64,000 nucleotides of DNA, from contig NZ_CP146343.1 of assembly GCF_037055275.1 (NCBI RefSeq), positions 3,568,501 to 3,632,500 of the forward strand, in the 5' to 3' direction. The notes below the pieces were generated by a model, which saw only the letters and a list, made by a program, of their open reading frames with translations, ran no database searches and was not told where the DNA came from. A program made the translations under genes and the position numbers. Source of the DNA: Pseudomonas sp. ML2-2023-3 (GTDB lineage: Bacteria; Pseudomonadota; Gammaproteobacteria; Pseudomonadales; Pseudomonadaceae). Of the stretch, positions 46,950 through 55,896 are shown in pieces; position 1 is the stretch's first letter; each line of letters opens with the position of its first letter.

Positions 46950-47519
46950 TCAGTGCTCCGGCGCAACCATCCGAAAGCGTATGTCGATGTCATCGGAAAC
47001 CAGGCTGTCGGACCACTCCCCGGCACCGACCTTGAAGTCACTGCGCTTGAGCACCAGCTCGGCGTCGAAAATGCCAATGGTTCGATCTGACTTCAGCAGC
47101 ACCGGCACTGTCACTTCCCGGGTAACTCCCTTGAGTGTGAGGTTGCCCGTAATCTGGTAACGATTGTTTCCCATGTCCTTGATGCGGGTCGACTCAAAGA
47201 TCGCCACGGGATAAGCCGTGGTATCGAACCAGGCAGGCTTTTGCAGCTCGGTGTTGGCGTCTTCGCTACCGGCGTCGATGCTGTCGAGGTCGATGGTCAG
47301 CCTGGCCCGGGCCGCCTCGGGGTGTGCGGTGTCGAATTCGAGAGTCCCGACAAACTTGCCAAAGGTGCCATAGACCCTCGATCCCATCTGGTTGAAGGTA
47401 AAACTCAGGGTGCTGGCCGCGGGATTTACGCTGCTGTATTCGGCGGCATCCGCGCCGGGGAAAAAACCGAGGGTCACAGTAACAGCCAGTGCGGCGGAAC
47501 GAAGAGATCGAGGGCTCAT
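46950..47519 (-). CDS. YceI-family periplasmic protein
   Basis: 189 residues with a signal peptide ending G-A-D-A-A. The lipocalin-like YceI fold is shown by S-T-L-S-F-T-F-N-Q-M-G, F-D-x1-A-H-P-E, F-E-S-T-R and L-T-L-K-G-V-T-R-E-V. Family members bind isoprenoid-type lipids. Convergent with the DUF6482 gene. Confidence 0.9.
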   Translation of the reverse strand: MSPRSLRSAALAVTVTLGFFPGADAAEYSSVNPAASTLSFTFNQMGSRVYGTFGKFVGTLEFDTAHPEAARARLTIDLDSIDAGSEDANTELQKPAWFDTTAYPVAIFESTRIKDMGNNRYQITGNLTLKGVTREVTVPVLLKSDRTIGIFDAELVLKRSDFKVGAGEWSDSLVSDDIDIRFRMVAPEH

Positions 47520-47999
47520 TGCATTCTCCAGGACCGGCCCCTTATGGGTCGACGTGTGTAGCAGTAGATAAACTCAAGCAAAGAATCGCCGTTTATTCCA
47601 GCCCGCAGACGGTTTAGAGCCCACGCTTTGCCTGACGGCACACAAAAGCGACTGATGGCTCGCAAACACCTGTCATTGCCCAGCAGCGTGGTCTTTTAAA
47701 CAAGAGGGAGGATTGTTAGCCGCGATTAAATGAAATGGGCGCCATTAAAGTCGAGCCAACGCATTAAATTCTTCCAGACAGTAATGCCTGCAATTAAACG
47801 TAAATCCCATCATGAACAGGACTAACGATTTAGTGAAATCAATTCATTGTCGCTCAATCTATCGCCCGGCTTAAAATACGTCTTAATGACAGGCACTCTA
47901 CATTTTACTGAGAAAAAAACCAGAAAATAACAGTGGAAAACACTGAAGAATAATAAACACATTCAGGACTTATCTCAGACATCAGGATGGCAAATTACA
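47520..47999. other. A/T-rich regulatory region upstream of mesX
   Basis: 480 bp between the divergent YceI and mesX genes. It is A/T-rich and contains a perfect MetR box (47834-47846). I see no riboswitch-like structure I can name and no coding frame. Confidence 0.6.
47834..47846 (+). promoter_or_regulatory. MetR binding site
   Basis: TGAA-ATCAA-TTCA matches the MetR consensus TGAA-N5-TTCA exactly. It lies 154 bp before the mesX start, which fits an activator site for methionine-starvation control. Confidence 0.7.
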
Positions 48000-48983
48000 A
48001 TGAACACCGCGTTCTCATTTACGATCAAGAGCCTTCGTTTCGACGAAGACTATCACCCCTCCGAAAATACGCGCATCACGACCAATTTTGCTAATTTGGC
48101 CAGAGGAAAGAGTCGCCAGGAGAATGTGCGCAACACGTTGAAGATGATCGACAACCGCTTCAATGCCTTGGCCCACTGGGACAACCCTAAAGGCGATCGC
48201 TACACGGTTGAACTCGACATTATTTCCGTCGAGATGAACATCGACAGTGAAAACAGCAGCACTGCCATCCCTTTGATTGAACTCCTGAAGACCTGCATCA
48301 TTGATCGAAAAACCAATGAACGCGTTGACGGCATGGTCGGGAATAACTTCTCTTCGTACGTGCGTGACTACGACTTCAGCGTGGCGTTGCCGGGGCACAA
48401 TGAGGGCCGGTCCAAATTCAGCACACCTGAGCATTTTGGCGACCTCCACGGGAATCTGTTCAAGTGCTTCGTGAATTCAAGCACCTACACGGATAACTTC
48501 AACAAATCACCCGTTATATGCCTGAGCGTCTCGAACACCAAAACCTACCATCGCACTGAAAACCAGCACCCCGTACTGGGCATTGAATACCAGCAGGATG
48601 AATATTCTTTAACGGATGAATACTTCAAGAAAATGGGGTTGAAAGTCCGCTACTTCATGCCGGCCAACAGTGTGGCGCCTTTGGCTTTTTATTTCTCGGG
48701 CGACTTGCTGGGTGATTACACCAACCTTGAACTCATCAGCACCATCAGTACGATGGACACGTTCCAAAAGATCTACCGCCCTGAAATCTACAATGCGAAT
48801 TCGGCCGCCGGGAAATCCTATCAGCCCAGCTTGAAGCACCAGGACTATTCACTGACTCGAATTGTTTACAACCGAGAAGAACGTAGCCAGCTGGCTGTTG
48901 AGCAGGGCAAGTTTGTTGAAGAGCACTTTATCAAACCCTATCAGGCAGTACTTGAGCAGTGGTCGGCTAATTACTCTCTTTGA
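48000..48983 (+). CDS. mesX: MesX (DUF1852), partner of folate-independent methionine synthase
   Basis: 327 residues, the DUF1852 length and pattern: F-T-I-K-S-L-R-F-D-E-D-Y at the start, R-I-T-T-N-F-A-N-L-A-R-G, and V-S-N-T-K-T-Y-H-R-T-E-N-Q-H-P. DUF1852 proteins are encoded next to MesD and were reported to be required for its oxygen-dependent methionine synthesis (Price, Deutschbauer and Arkin, as I recall it). The chemistry of MesX is not known. 27 bp before mesD. Confidence 0.85.
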   Translation: MNTAFSFTIKSLRFDEDYHPSENTRITTNFANLARGKSRQENVRNTLKMIDNRFNALAHWDNPKGDRYTVELDIISVEMNIDSENSSTAIPLIELLKTCIIDRKTNERVDGMVGNNFSSYVRDYDFSVALPGHNEGRSKFSTPEHFGDLHGNLFKCFVNSSTYTDNFNKSPVICLSVSNTKTYHRTENQHPVLGIEYQQDEYSLTDEYFKKMGLKVRYFMPANSVAPLAFYFSGDLLGDYTNLELISTISTMDTFQKIYRPEIYNANSAAGKSYQPSLKHQDYSLTRIVYNREERSQLAVEQGKFVEEHFIKPYQAVLEQWSANYSL

Positions 48984-49010
48984 CACCTAACATATTCAAG
49001 GTCTTCTAAC

Positions 49011-50045
49011 ATGAAAAAATTGCTACCCACTTCAACAGCTGGCAGCTTGCCTAAACCCGCCTGGCTTGCACAACCCGAGACACTGTGGTCTCCCTGGAAA
49101 CTGCAAGATGAGGAGTTAGTCGAAGGCAAACAAGATGCCTTGCGACTGGCACTTCAGGAACAACAGCACGCGGGCATTGACATAGTCAGTGATGGTGAAC
49201 AGACGCGCCAACACTTCGTCACCACCTTTATTGAGCACCTCAGCGGTGTTGATTTCGAGAAGCGTGAAACCGTCAGGATTCGTGATCGCTATGATGCGAG
49301 CGTACCGACGGTCGTGGGCGCGGTTGCTCGCCAAAAGCCGGTTTTTGTCGACGATGCCAAGTTCTTGCGACAGCAAACCAGTCAACCTATCAAATGGGCG
49401 CTGCCGGGCCCCATGACCATGATCGATACGCTTTATGACAATCACTACAAAAGTCGCGAAAAACTGGCTTGGGAATTCGCCAAGATCCTCAATGAAGAAG
49501 CCAGGGAATTGGAAGCTGCCGGTGTCGACATCATCCAGTTTGATGAGCCTGCCTTTAACGTGTTCTTTGACGAAGTGAATGAATGGGGGGTGGCGACCCT
49601 GGAAAGAGCAATTGAAGGCCTTAAATGTGAAACGGCTGTGCACATTTGCTATGGCTATGGCATCAAGGCCAATACCGACTGGAAAAAAACCCTGGGGTCC
49701 GAGTGGCGCCAGTATGAGGAAGCCTTTCCCAAGCTGCAAAAATCCAGTATCGATATCATCTCGCTGGAGTGTCACAACTCTCATGTCCCCATGGACCTGA
49801 TTGAACTCATTCGCGGTAAGAAAGTGATGGTCGGGGCCATTGATGTGGCCAGCCATATCATTGAAACACCCGAGGAAGTTGCCAACACGTTGCGCAAAGC
49901 ACTTCAGTTCGTCGACGCCGACAAGCTCTATCCTTGCACCAACTGCGGCATGGCCCCCCTGCCTCGCCAGGTAGCAAGAGGCAAGCTGAACGCATTAAGT
50001 GCAGGCGCAGACATCGTTCGAAGAGAACTCTTGAACCAGCGCTGA
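49011..50045 (+). CDS. mesD: MesD, core-MetE-type methionine synthase
   Basis: 344 residues, only the C-terminal (catalytic) half of MetE. The zinc site residues are in V-H-I-C-Y-G-Y-G (His, Cys), S-L-E-C-H-N-S (Glu) and C-T-N-C-G-M-A (Cys). The homocysteine region S-T-A-G-S-L-P-K-P and D-G-E-Q-T-R are also present. Lacking the folate-binding N-terminal half, it belongs to the folate-independent branch paired with MesX. It methylates homocysteine with an unidentified donor in the reported family. Confidence 0.88.
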   Translation: MKKLLPTSTAGSLPKPAWLAQPETLWSPWKLQDEELVEGKQDALRLALQEQQHAGIDIVSDGEQTRQHFVTTFIEHLSGVDFEKRETVRIRDRYDASVPTVVGAVARQKPVFVDDAKFLRQQTSQPIKWALPGPMTMIDTLYDNHYKSREKLAWEFAKILNEEARELEAAGVDIIQFDEPAFNVFFDEVNEWGVATLERAIEGLKCETAVHICYGYGIKANTDWKKTLGSEWRQYEEAFPKLQKSSIDIISLECHNSHVPMDLIELIRGKKVMVGAIDVASHIIETPEEVANTLRKALQFVDADKLYPCTNCGMAPLPRQVARGKLNALSAGADIVRRELLNQR

Positions 50046-50184
50046 GTTAAAGCCGCAAGTGGCGTACGGGAAGCGGACTGTCGGGCCCGCTTCCAGCACT
50101 GGGCACCGCTCAAGTCAGCCGACATTCACGGCTACTTCAGGCCTTTTCTCACGCTCGGGTTGCACCCCATTTTCAGGACTTGCC

Positions 50185-50694
50185 ATGTCACTTCCCAACA
50201 CGACTATCGAGCCATTGAGCTTTCGCGAAGCGCTCGGGCACTACGCATCCGGTATCACGGTGATTACGTCACACCTTGATGGCGAGCCGATTGGCTTCAC
50301 CTGCCAGTCGTTCTATAGCGTGTCGACGAGCCCGCCGCTGGTGTCATTCAGCGTCATGGCCAGTTCGGCCAGCTATCCAAAAATTCGCCAGGCTGGCCGA
50401 TTCGTAGTCAATATCCTGTCGGGTGAGCAGGTCGGGATCTCCAACCAGTTCGCTCGCAAAGGCACGGACAAGTGGCACGCCGTCGAGTGGCAACAATCGC
50501 CGCTGGGTAATCCGATCATTGCCGGGAGCCTGCACTGGCTGGATTGTGAAATTCACGCCGAACATGCCGCCGGTGATCACCTGATCGTGATTGGCGAAGT
50601 GAAAGCGTTAAGCCTGCAAGCAACTCCAGTTACGCAGCCACTGCTGTATTTCAAAGGGCAATATTGCAACATCGCCACCCAGGGCGCTGTTTGA
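50185..50694 (+). CDS. Flavin reductase family protein
   Basis: 169 residues from the ATG at 50185; the upstream frame to 50059 does not look coding. F-R-E-A-L-G-H-Y-A-S-G-I-T-V-I-T and P-P-L-V-S-F-S-V, then H-L-I-V-I-G-E-V, identify the FMN-binding split-barrel flavin reductases. It is 139 bp after mesD on the same strand and probably supplies reduced flavin to an oxygen-using step of the MesX/MesD system; this link is inferred from position. Confidence 0.88.
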   Translation: MSLPNTTIEPLSFREALGHYASGITVITSHLDGEPIGFTCQSFYSVSTSPPLVSFSVMASSASYPKIRQAGRFVVNILSGEQVGISNQFARKGTDKWHAVEWQQSPLGNPIIAGSLHWLDCEIHAEHAAGDHLIVIGEVKALSLQATPVTQPLLYFKGQYCNIATQGAV

Positions 50695-50773
50695 GGGATT
50701 ACCTGCGCTGCCCTTCGTTATCCCTCCATCCATCAAGGATCTTTCTGGCCGCGAGCGCAGGTACATCTGTGTG

Positions 50774-51613
50774 TTACTCCTTGGGCTGCCAGGCGGTTGA
50801 ACCCGCCGCCGCCTTGAACTTGCTGCGGTTTTCAGCCGTTGCAGGCGGTTCAGAGTCGCCAAATATCGCCTTGAGCCAATGCCCGTCGGTAGGGTTCGGG
50901 AAGATGATGAACTTGCGACCAAACTGCTCTTTATCTTCAGTCATCAGGTTCAGGCGTTGCTTGACGTCGGCAACGTAATACTTGCGCTTGAAGTCGTTGA
51001 GGTTGTCACCCAGCATCACGACCACGTCAAAATCCTTGGCGATCTCCAGCTGTCGGGGTTCTTTGTTGGAGCTGTCGCGATAAACCGTCAGGTGCTTATC
51101 GTCGGCAAAAGGCAGTTTGTTTTTACGGAGATTTTCCAGGGCATATTGAAAGGTATTTTCACCTTGATCACGGCTCGTGACATAGAAAACCTCTACCCCC
51201 TTGGAGTGTGCGTAGTTCAGAAACTCCAACGCTCCGGGTGTGGCAACAGGGCCATTGTCAGCAACCCATTTGTCCCACGCACCGTCATCAAAAAACTCTT
51301 TTCCCGAGTTGATCATGTAACCCCAGTAGCTGTTGCTGCCCAGAACGGTGTCATCGACATCGCTGATGACAGCCAAAGGGCGATCCCCCTTCTTGTGAGC
51401 CTGGAGTGCTCGATCGAGTTGCATCCTCGCTACATTGAAGCCTTGATAGTAAAGCGCTTCGAACTCGGCAGCCGTTTGCTTCCAGGCGACTGCGGCAGTC
51501 AATAGATTGGAAGGAGCAGCGCTGCTCTCTTCGGCAAAGGCTTGTGTTCCCTGAAGCATCAGAAGCGAGATGAGCAACGGTGTGGCTAGCGTTCGATTGG
51601 TTTTTATTTTCAT
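50774..51613 (-). CDS. HAD-superfamily class C acid phosphatase / e(P4)-type 5'-nucleotidase
   Basis: 279 residues from the ATG at 51613; a TTG at 51652 would add 13 residues ahead of the signal peptide. Signal peptide ends A-F-A-E. The D-x-D-D-T motif (I-S-D-V-D-D-T-V-L-G-S-N) and the late G-D-N-L-N-D-F make the DDDD-superfamily active site. No lipobox is visible, unlike true e(P4). Probably a periplasmic phosphomonoesterase. Confidence 0.9.
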   Translation of the reverse strand: MKIKTNRTLATPLLISLLMLQGTQAFAEESSAAPSNLLTAAVAWKQTAAEFEALYYQGFNVARMQLDRALQAHKKGDRPLAVISDVDDTVLGSNSYWGYMINSGKEFFDDGAWDKWVADNGPVATPGALEFLNYAHSKGVEVFYVTSRDQGENTFQYALENLRKNKLPFADDKHLTVYRDSSNKEPRQLEIAKDFDVVVMLGDNLNDFKRKYYVADVKQRLNLMTEDKEQFGRKFIIFPNPTDGHWLKAIFGDSEPPATAENRSKFKAAAGSTAWQPKE

Positions 51614-51800
51614 TTTCTGGCCCGTACCACGAGGATTGAACAACTTGGACAAACACGCCAGGGAGTTCTACATCAGCCAAAGTTTCAGCTCAATGTGGGT
51701 GTCGCGTTTCTGGCTCAATGAGGCGTAATTCCCTCTTTTGCCACTGGGTCACGGGCCTTGAAGAGACGCCTGAGATTCACGTGCTCGATCCGTCCATGAC

Positions 51801-52169
51801 TTATGTCAGTAGCCAGCTTCCGACCTGATCCGGGCCATGCTCCTTTTTCCAGGCCTGAAGCATCTTGTGATTGCCCCCCTTGGTCTCGACGACTTGATGG
51901 GTGTGCGGGTTCAGGTAACGCTTGAGAACCCGGGGAGTGCGCGGGGCCTTGGTCACACCCGCGCCGTTGTCGGTTGCACGAGCATCGACCGGTTCAAGCA
52001 AAGCCACGATCTGATGGAGGTTGACCCCGTACGCCTCCATCAGTGTGCGCAACTTGTGTTCAAACTCGGCTTCTACCTGAAAGGACTTGTCGTTCTTGAG
52101 CGCCTCCAGGACCCGCTGTTGTTCAATGATCTGGCGTTCGAGGTCCCGGTATCTGGCAACTTTAGACAT
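51801..52169 (-). CDS. MvaT/Pmr-type H-NS-like xenogeneic silencer
   Basis: 122 residues, the MvaT length. An N-terminal coiled coil of about 60 residues (Y-R-D-L-E-R-Q-I-I-E-Q-Q) mediates oligomers. After a flexible basic linker, the C-terminal DNA-binding domain has Y-L-N-P-H-T-H-Q-V-V-E-T-K-G-G-N-H-K with the G-G-N of the AT-pincer. Family members coat A/T-rich foreign DNA. A short 7-bp hairpin (52212-52228) lies in its leader. This may be an accessory copy in addition to the core mvaT. Confidence 0.93.
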   Translation of the reverse strand: MSKVARYRDLERQIIEQQRVLEALKNDKSFQVEAEFEHKLRTLMEAYGVNLHQIVALLEPVDARATDNGAGVTKAPRTPRVLKRYLNPHTHQVVETKGGNHKMLQAWKKEHGPDQVGSWLLT

Positions 52170-52410
52170 TGGCTTATGCTCTCTGGATAAATACGGTGAC
52201 GTGACAGGTCAAGGGGGAAACTCCCCCTGGTCCCTGCTGTTTCAAGTAATGATTTTCGTGATCGACACCCGAAGTGTATGTGACAGTGACTCACGACACC
52301 TGACACCCCTGAAATCAATAACGCTTGCGCCCGCTTGAAACAGGAAACTACAACTACCTGTATCAACAGACACAAAAAAACAGTTAACACTCAACGGCCA
52401 AACAACAACC

Positions 52411-53241
52411 TCATCTCATAGAGTTACTCACCAGTCCCTCTATGAAGAACTCTATGTGTCCTCGCGGACTGTTTGAAATTGGCCAGGCATCGATCTTTTG
52501 AGCAATAGCCCTGAATGCCTTTGCGCTCTTGGAACGCGGAAAGTTTCGGTAGACGGCTCGTTGTATATGCGCAGCCTTGCGGACCTCCTGATCGTACGGA
52601 ATGGCCCCCACATACTGCAGCGTTACGCTTAAAAAGTTATCCGTAATCTTGACCAGCTTTGCGAACAGCCTTTGGCCGTCCATGGGATGGTGCTGCATAT
52701 TGGCCAAGACCCGAAAACGGCTGATGCCATGGTCTCGATTAAGCAGCTTGATAAGCGCATACGCGTTGGTAATCGAGGTCGGCTCGTCACACACCACCAG
52801 CAAGACTTCCCGGGCAGCCCGAACGAAGCTGACTACCGATTCACCGATACCCGAAGCGGTATCAATCACCAGCACATCGAGCGTGTCAGCTATGTCGCTG
52901 AAGACCTGAATCAAGCCTGCATACTGAGCTGCAGACAAATGCGCCAGGCTCTGATCACCTGACGCGGCATGGGCAATGAGCACCCCGCCAGGCCCCCGCA
53001 TCAACACATCGGTCAACTCGCAGCGGCCCTCGATCAGATCGGCAAGGGTGTACCGCGGGTTAAGCCCCAGCAGAACACCTATATTCGACAATCCCAAGTC
53101 AGCTTCCAGCAATACAACCCGCTTGCCGAGTTCTGCCAGCGCCAATGAGAGGTTAACCGCTACAACGGTCTTGCCTACGCCCCCCTTGCCGCTTGTAACG
53201 GCGATAACTTGTACAAAATGTCCGCCCTCCATTCTCTTCAT
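52411..53241 (-). CDS. FleN/MinD-type ParA-family ATPase (orphan copy 2)
   Basis: 276 residues from the ATG at 53241; the ATG at 53232 is also possible and has better ribosome-site spacing. Walker A G-K-G-G-V-G-K-T, Walker A' L-L-E-A-D-L-G-L (Glu in place of the first Asp), Walker B V-L-V-I-D-T and V-C-D-E-P-T are in order. It is colinear with the copy at 1214-2035 over the full length. As there, no flagellar gene is near. It is transcribed toward the mvaT-like gene, 241 bp away. Confidence 0.87.
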   Translation of the reverse strand: MKRMEGGHFVQVIAVTSGKGGVGKTVVAVNLSLALAELGKRVVLLEADLGLSNIGVLLGLNPRYTLADLIEGRCELTDVLMRGPGGVLIAHAASGDQSLAHLSAAQYAGLIQVFSDIADTLDVLVIDTASGIGESVVSFVRAAREVLLVVCDEPTSITNAYALIKLLNRDHGISRFRVLANMQHHPMDGQRLFAKLVKITDNFLSVTLQYVGAIPYDQEVRKAAHIQRAVYRNFPRSKSAKAFRAIAQKIDAWPISNSPRGHIEFFIEGLVSNSMR

Positions 53242-54028
53242 TCCTTCCTTGTGTGAAGCATGAACACTCTGTAAAGCGAGGGATAACCAATAAGCTTAAC
53301 CGATACCCCTGATTAACTTAGTTCGACTTTAGTCACTGAGACATGAAGTTGGATTTACTGTATGCCACGGTAAACCAGCGCTTCACCCACCTGCCCCAAG
53401 TAGTCTGACGAAAAATAATGATCGCCGTCAGCATCGAGCAACCTGCCCTGCAGGATGGCCTGACATTTAGCCACAAAAGCGGCTGCCCACTGTGCTTTTA
53501 TTGTTAACAAGGGTCCCAACACCCCGCAAAAGCTGTTCAATCAGTCCTTAATCGGTCAGGAGTCCACACAAAACATGGTGCCATAACGGCTAATCTATAA
53601 AAAAATAAAACAAAAGAAAAGCCATATAAAACAAAATCCGGCCACGGGACATCAATAAGACATTTGAATGGCGCCAACAACCCGTCAATTCAAACACATA
53701 AAACAATAGATAACCGTCAAGCAGGTTACAGATCAGCAAGTTTAGTATTATCATCAACCCGGCTTCTTGTCCGGCACTGCACACCTGCCTTTCTGAAAAC
53801 CATTAACTCGAAGAGCACGCCACGCTTCCTGGCGCCGAACAAAACAAGACATTAATTAACATCCTTATTAGTAGAACACCCTCGTAATGAACACTGTTTT
53901 ACCCGCCTAAAAAACAACGCCAATGCAACTACAACCATGGACGGGCTTATGGACTCTGCAAACACCCCTCATTCCTGCCACCTGACGCATTATGTATCAG
54001 GCGAATCCCATCCCATTGAGGCAGCTAT
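53242..54028. other. A/T-rich non-coding stretch
   Basis: 787 bp without a convincing gene. Two short minus-strand frames exist (53355-53540 from TTG; 53590-53784, very hydrophobic), but neither has family resemblance or a good start. The A/T richness would make it a good target of the neighbouring MvaT-like protein. Confidence 0.5.
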
Positions 54029-54196
54029 ATGACCAACGTACCCGGACATGGCTGGATGTGGGCATATCGCAAGATGCGCAGCCTGTTGTGCCCGCCGCTG
54101 TCCTCTGCCTACAGAGCAACGCTGTATGCACTTCGAGGCGATACAGGCACTTTTTATAACAACCGCACTTATCAGAAAATCCGTCTCCGCCGGTAA
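54029..54196 (+). CDS. 55-residue small protein, paralogue 1 of 2, unrecognised
   Basis: ATG at 54029 with GAGG seven bases upstream, stop TAA at 54194. The product is basic, with H-G-W-M-W-A-Y at 7-13, L-S-S-A-Y-R-A at 24-30 and R-G-D-T-G-T-F at 36-42, ending in R-R. It is 58% identical (32 of 55, no gaps) to the protein at 55535-55702, and both stop at the same point. Conservation of frame and length argues that it is a real gene. No signal peptide or membrane helix. I do not know the family. Confidence 0.68.
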   Translation: MTNVPGHGWMWAYRKMRSLLCPPLSSAYRATLYALRGDTGTFYNNRTYQKIRLRR

Positions 54197-54232
54197 CTGC
54201 CCGGTGTTACTTCGTGGCCTGCCCCGCGATAG

Positions 54233-54487
54233 CCACACGGCTGTGACATTCAGCAACTGGCACCTGATTTTCCGGTCATCGAATATTTCCGCATTGTTCG
54301 GGACAACGGACCTGGACGCGAAAGCGATACCCAAGTCACGGTGTTCGACTCTGTAGGCATTGCCCTTGAAGATTTTTCTTCGCTTCGTTATTTACATGAC
54401 CAGGCCCGCAAGTATGCCCTCGGTGAAGAAATCCACCTGGTACCTTCCCCGAATAACATCAAGAATCGGCCTGGCCGACCTGGGTAA
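54233..54487 (+). pseudogene. Ornithine cyclodeaminase, C-terminal remnant
   Basis: About 80 codons without a start. The conceptual peptide has P-G-R-E-S-D-x-Q-V-T-V-F-D-S-V-G-I-A-L-E-D-F-S and L-R-Y-L, diagnostic of the C-terminus of ornithine cyclodeaminase/mu-crystallin proteins, then G-E-E-I-H-L-V-P. A stop at 54230 closes the upstream side. It runs into a permease remnant in another frame, so a deletion joined two genes. Confidence 0.72.
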
Positions 54488-54824
54488 TGCGCCCCGCATC
54501 TTCAAGCGGCTCTCGAAAAACAGTGTTCCTCTCACCAGCCTGGCCTTCACCACATTCCTGATGCTGGTGGGCGTACTGCTGCTGCTCAGCATCCCTGAAG
54601 TCGTGACCGACTTTACAATCGTGTCGACGGTGTCGGCCATCCTGGTGATCTTTACCTGGTCGACCATCCTGGCGTCCTATATTGCTTATCGCAAAACACG
54701 GCCCGACCTGCATGCGCAATCCCGCTACAAGATGCCAGGAGGCCTGCCCGTGGCATGGTTGTCCCTGGCATTTGTGCTGTGCCTGCCTTCCCTGCGACCT
54801 GACACCCGCCTCGCCCTGCATTGA
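54483..54824 (+). pseudogene. CycA/AAP-type amino-acid permease, C-terminal-half remnant
   Basis: The peptide from G-N-A-P-R-I-F-K-R-L-S-K onward follows the CycA-type D-serine/D-alanine/glycine or proline permeases (helices 9-10, then R-K-T-R-P-D-L-H-A-Q-S-x-Y-K-M-P). It is shortened near the end and stops at 54824, so the N-terminal 60% and the last helices are missing. It is fused at about 54480 to the ornithine cyclodeaminase remnant. Confidence 0.75.
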
Positions 54825-54972
54825 AGTGGGTCACGACCCGCTCGTACAGGTATCAGCTTTCACCGCTGGTCATAAAAGAAGAACCCGGCCTGAGCGTGAA
54901 GGTCAGACACGTTATGGCAAGCAGCGCGCCAAGCGCTGCCAAGAGTCAGCCATCCACAGTGGAGGTGTTGTC

Positions 54973-55308
54973 ATGAGTGCCCTGACGATTGAAGGCTGGT
55001 GCAAAAACAGTCCCGGCGAAAGTCCCATCCCCGTCGGCGAGATCCATTTCTACGTCGACGGTCCCCTCCATCGACGCATGGAACAAGCAGAGGAACGCCT
55101 GCAGAAAACCCAGGAGCCTGAAGTCATGGTCGACGTCGACATGAGCACACTGGATCTGACCCTGCCCCAAGACTATGGCCCGTTGTCGGACTGCCAGATG
55201 CGCGTCTATTTGCACCTCGACCGTGGTCAGTTCCATTTGGTCGGGCATCAATCGAGCGACGGTAGCCTGATCTACACCAATGCGGTCCTGATTGACCAAC
55301 TGCTCTAG
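54973..55308 (+). CDS. Hypothetical 111-residue protein
   Basis: ATG at 54973 with a strong GGAGGT site six bases upstream; the same frame is open further upstream but is the permease-remnant region. The product is acidic, with E-I-H-F-Y-V-D-G-P-L near the start and C-Q-M-R-V-Y-L-H-L-D-R-G-Q-F-H-L-V-G-H near the end. No signal peptide or membrane helix. I do not recognise it. Confidence 0.65.
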   Translation: MSALTIEGWCKNSPGESPIPVGEIHFYVDGPLHRRMEQAEERLQKTQEPEVMVDVDMSTLDLTLPQDYGPLSDCQMRVYLHLDRGQFHLVGHQSSDGSLIYTNAVLIDQLL

Positions 55309-55339
55309 GCGTCACTGCCTGCTCCAGAGATGCTCCGGC

Positions 55340-55368
55340 CCACTTGCCGCCAACAGGCGGTAAAGTGG
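55340..55368 (+). terminator. Hairpin after the hypothetical gene
   Basis: A long stem (CCACTT-GCCGCC paired with GGCGG-TA-AAGTGG, 4-base loop) 31 bp after the stop codon. No T tract follows, so termination is plausible only. Confidence 0.45.
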
Positions 55369-55534
55369 CCAGATCATCCCGCCTTGCTCTGCCTTCACAC
55401 CACCCGACAGCCCCTCCCTGGATCTACCGCCTGAAATGAGCTGGGGAACTACTGGGCCAGAGCCGGTCCAAACAGGCTCAAGTCATTGATTATGCAGATT
55501 TCAGGGGTCAGGTGATGAACAAGCAGGATGAAGG

Positions 55535-55702
55535 ATGAGCACCAGGACAACCCACGGCTGGATATGGGCATACAGCAAGATTCGCGGTCTGCAATGTTCC
55601 CGATTGTCATCGGCCTACAGGGCCTCCCTCTACGTGATGCGCGGTGATACGGGAACGTTTCACAGCGATCTGAGCTGGCAAAAAAATCGTATCCGGCGCT
55701 GA
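55535..55702 (+). CDS. 55-residue small protein, paralogue 2 of 2, unrecognised
   Basis: ATG at 55535 with AGGA six to seven bases upstream, stop TGA at 55700. It shares H-G-W-I-W-A-Y, L-S-S-A-Y-R-A, R-G-D-T-G-T-F and the R-R end with the copy at 54029-54196. The shared core is uninterrupted. The mid-section 43-48 is the most diverged part. It lies 194 bp before glcD on the same strand. The family is unknown to me. Confidence 0.68.
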   Translation: MSTRTTHGWIWAYSKIRGLQCSRLSSAYRASLYVMRGDTGTFHSDLSWQKNRIRR

Positions 55703-55896
55703 CCGGACAGCGACTACCCTCACCCCACAGACCTGCACGTTGCCCTGCGACGGGCTTGATTGTGCCATCGCAACCTTTACAAAACCGGTTCCACCCGCCA
55801 AACATTACATGGACAGGAGCGCGCCCGAGTCCAATGATGGACCGCTGCATCCGGATACAGACCTCTAATAAAAACAATCGAGTGTCGTGAGCCGCC

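Noticed and set aside
53355..53784. Two short minus-strand frames (61 and 64 codons).
   Set aside because: One starts at TTG directly after a stop and the other is only a hydrophobic A/T-rich frame; neither has family support.
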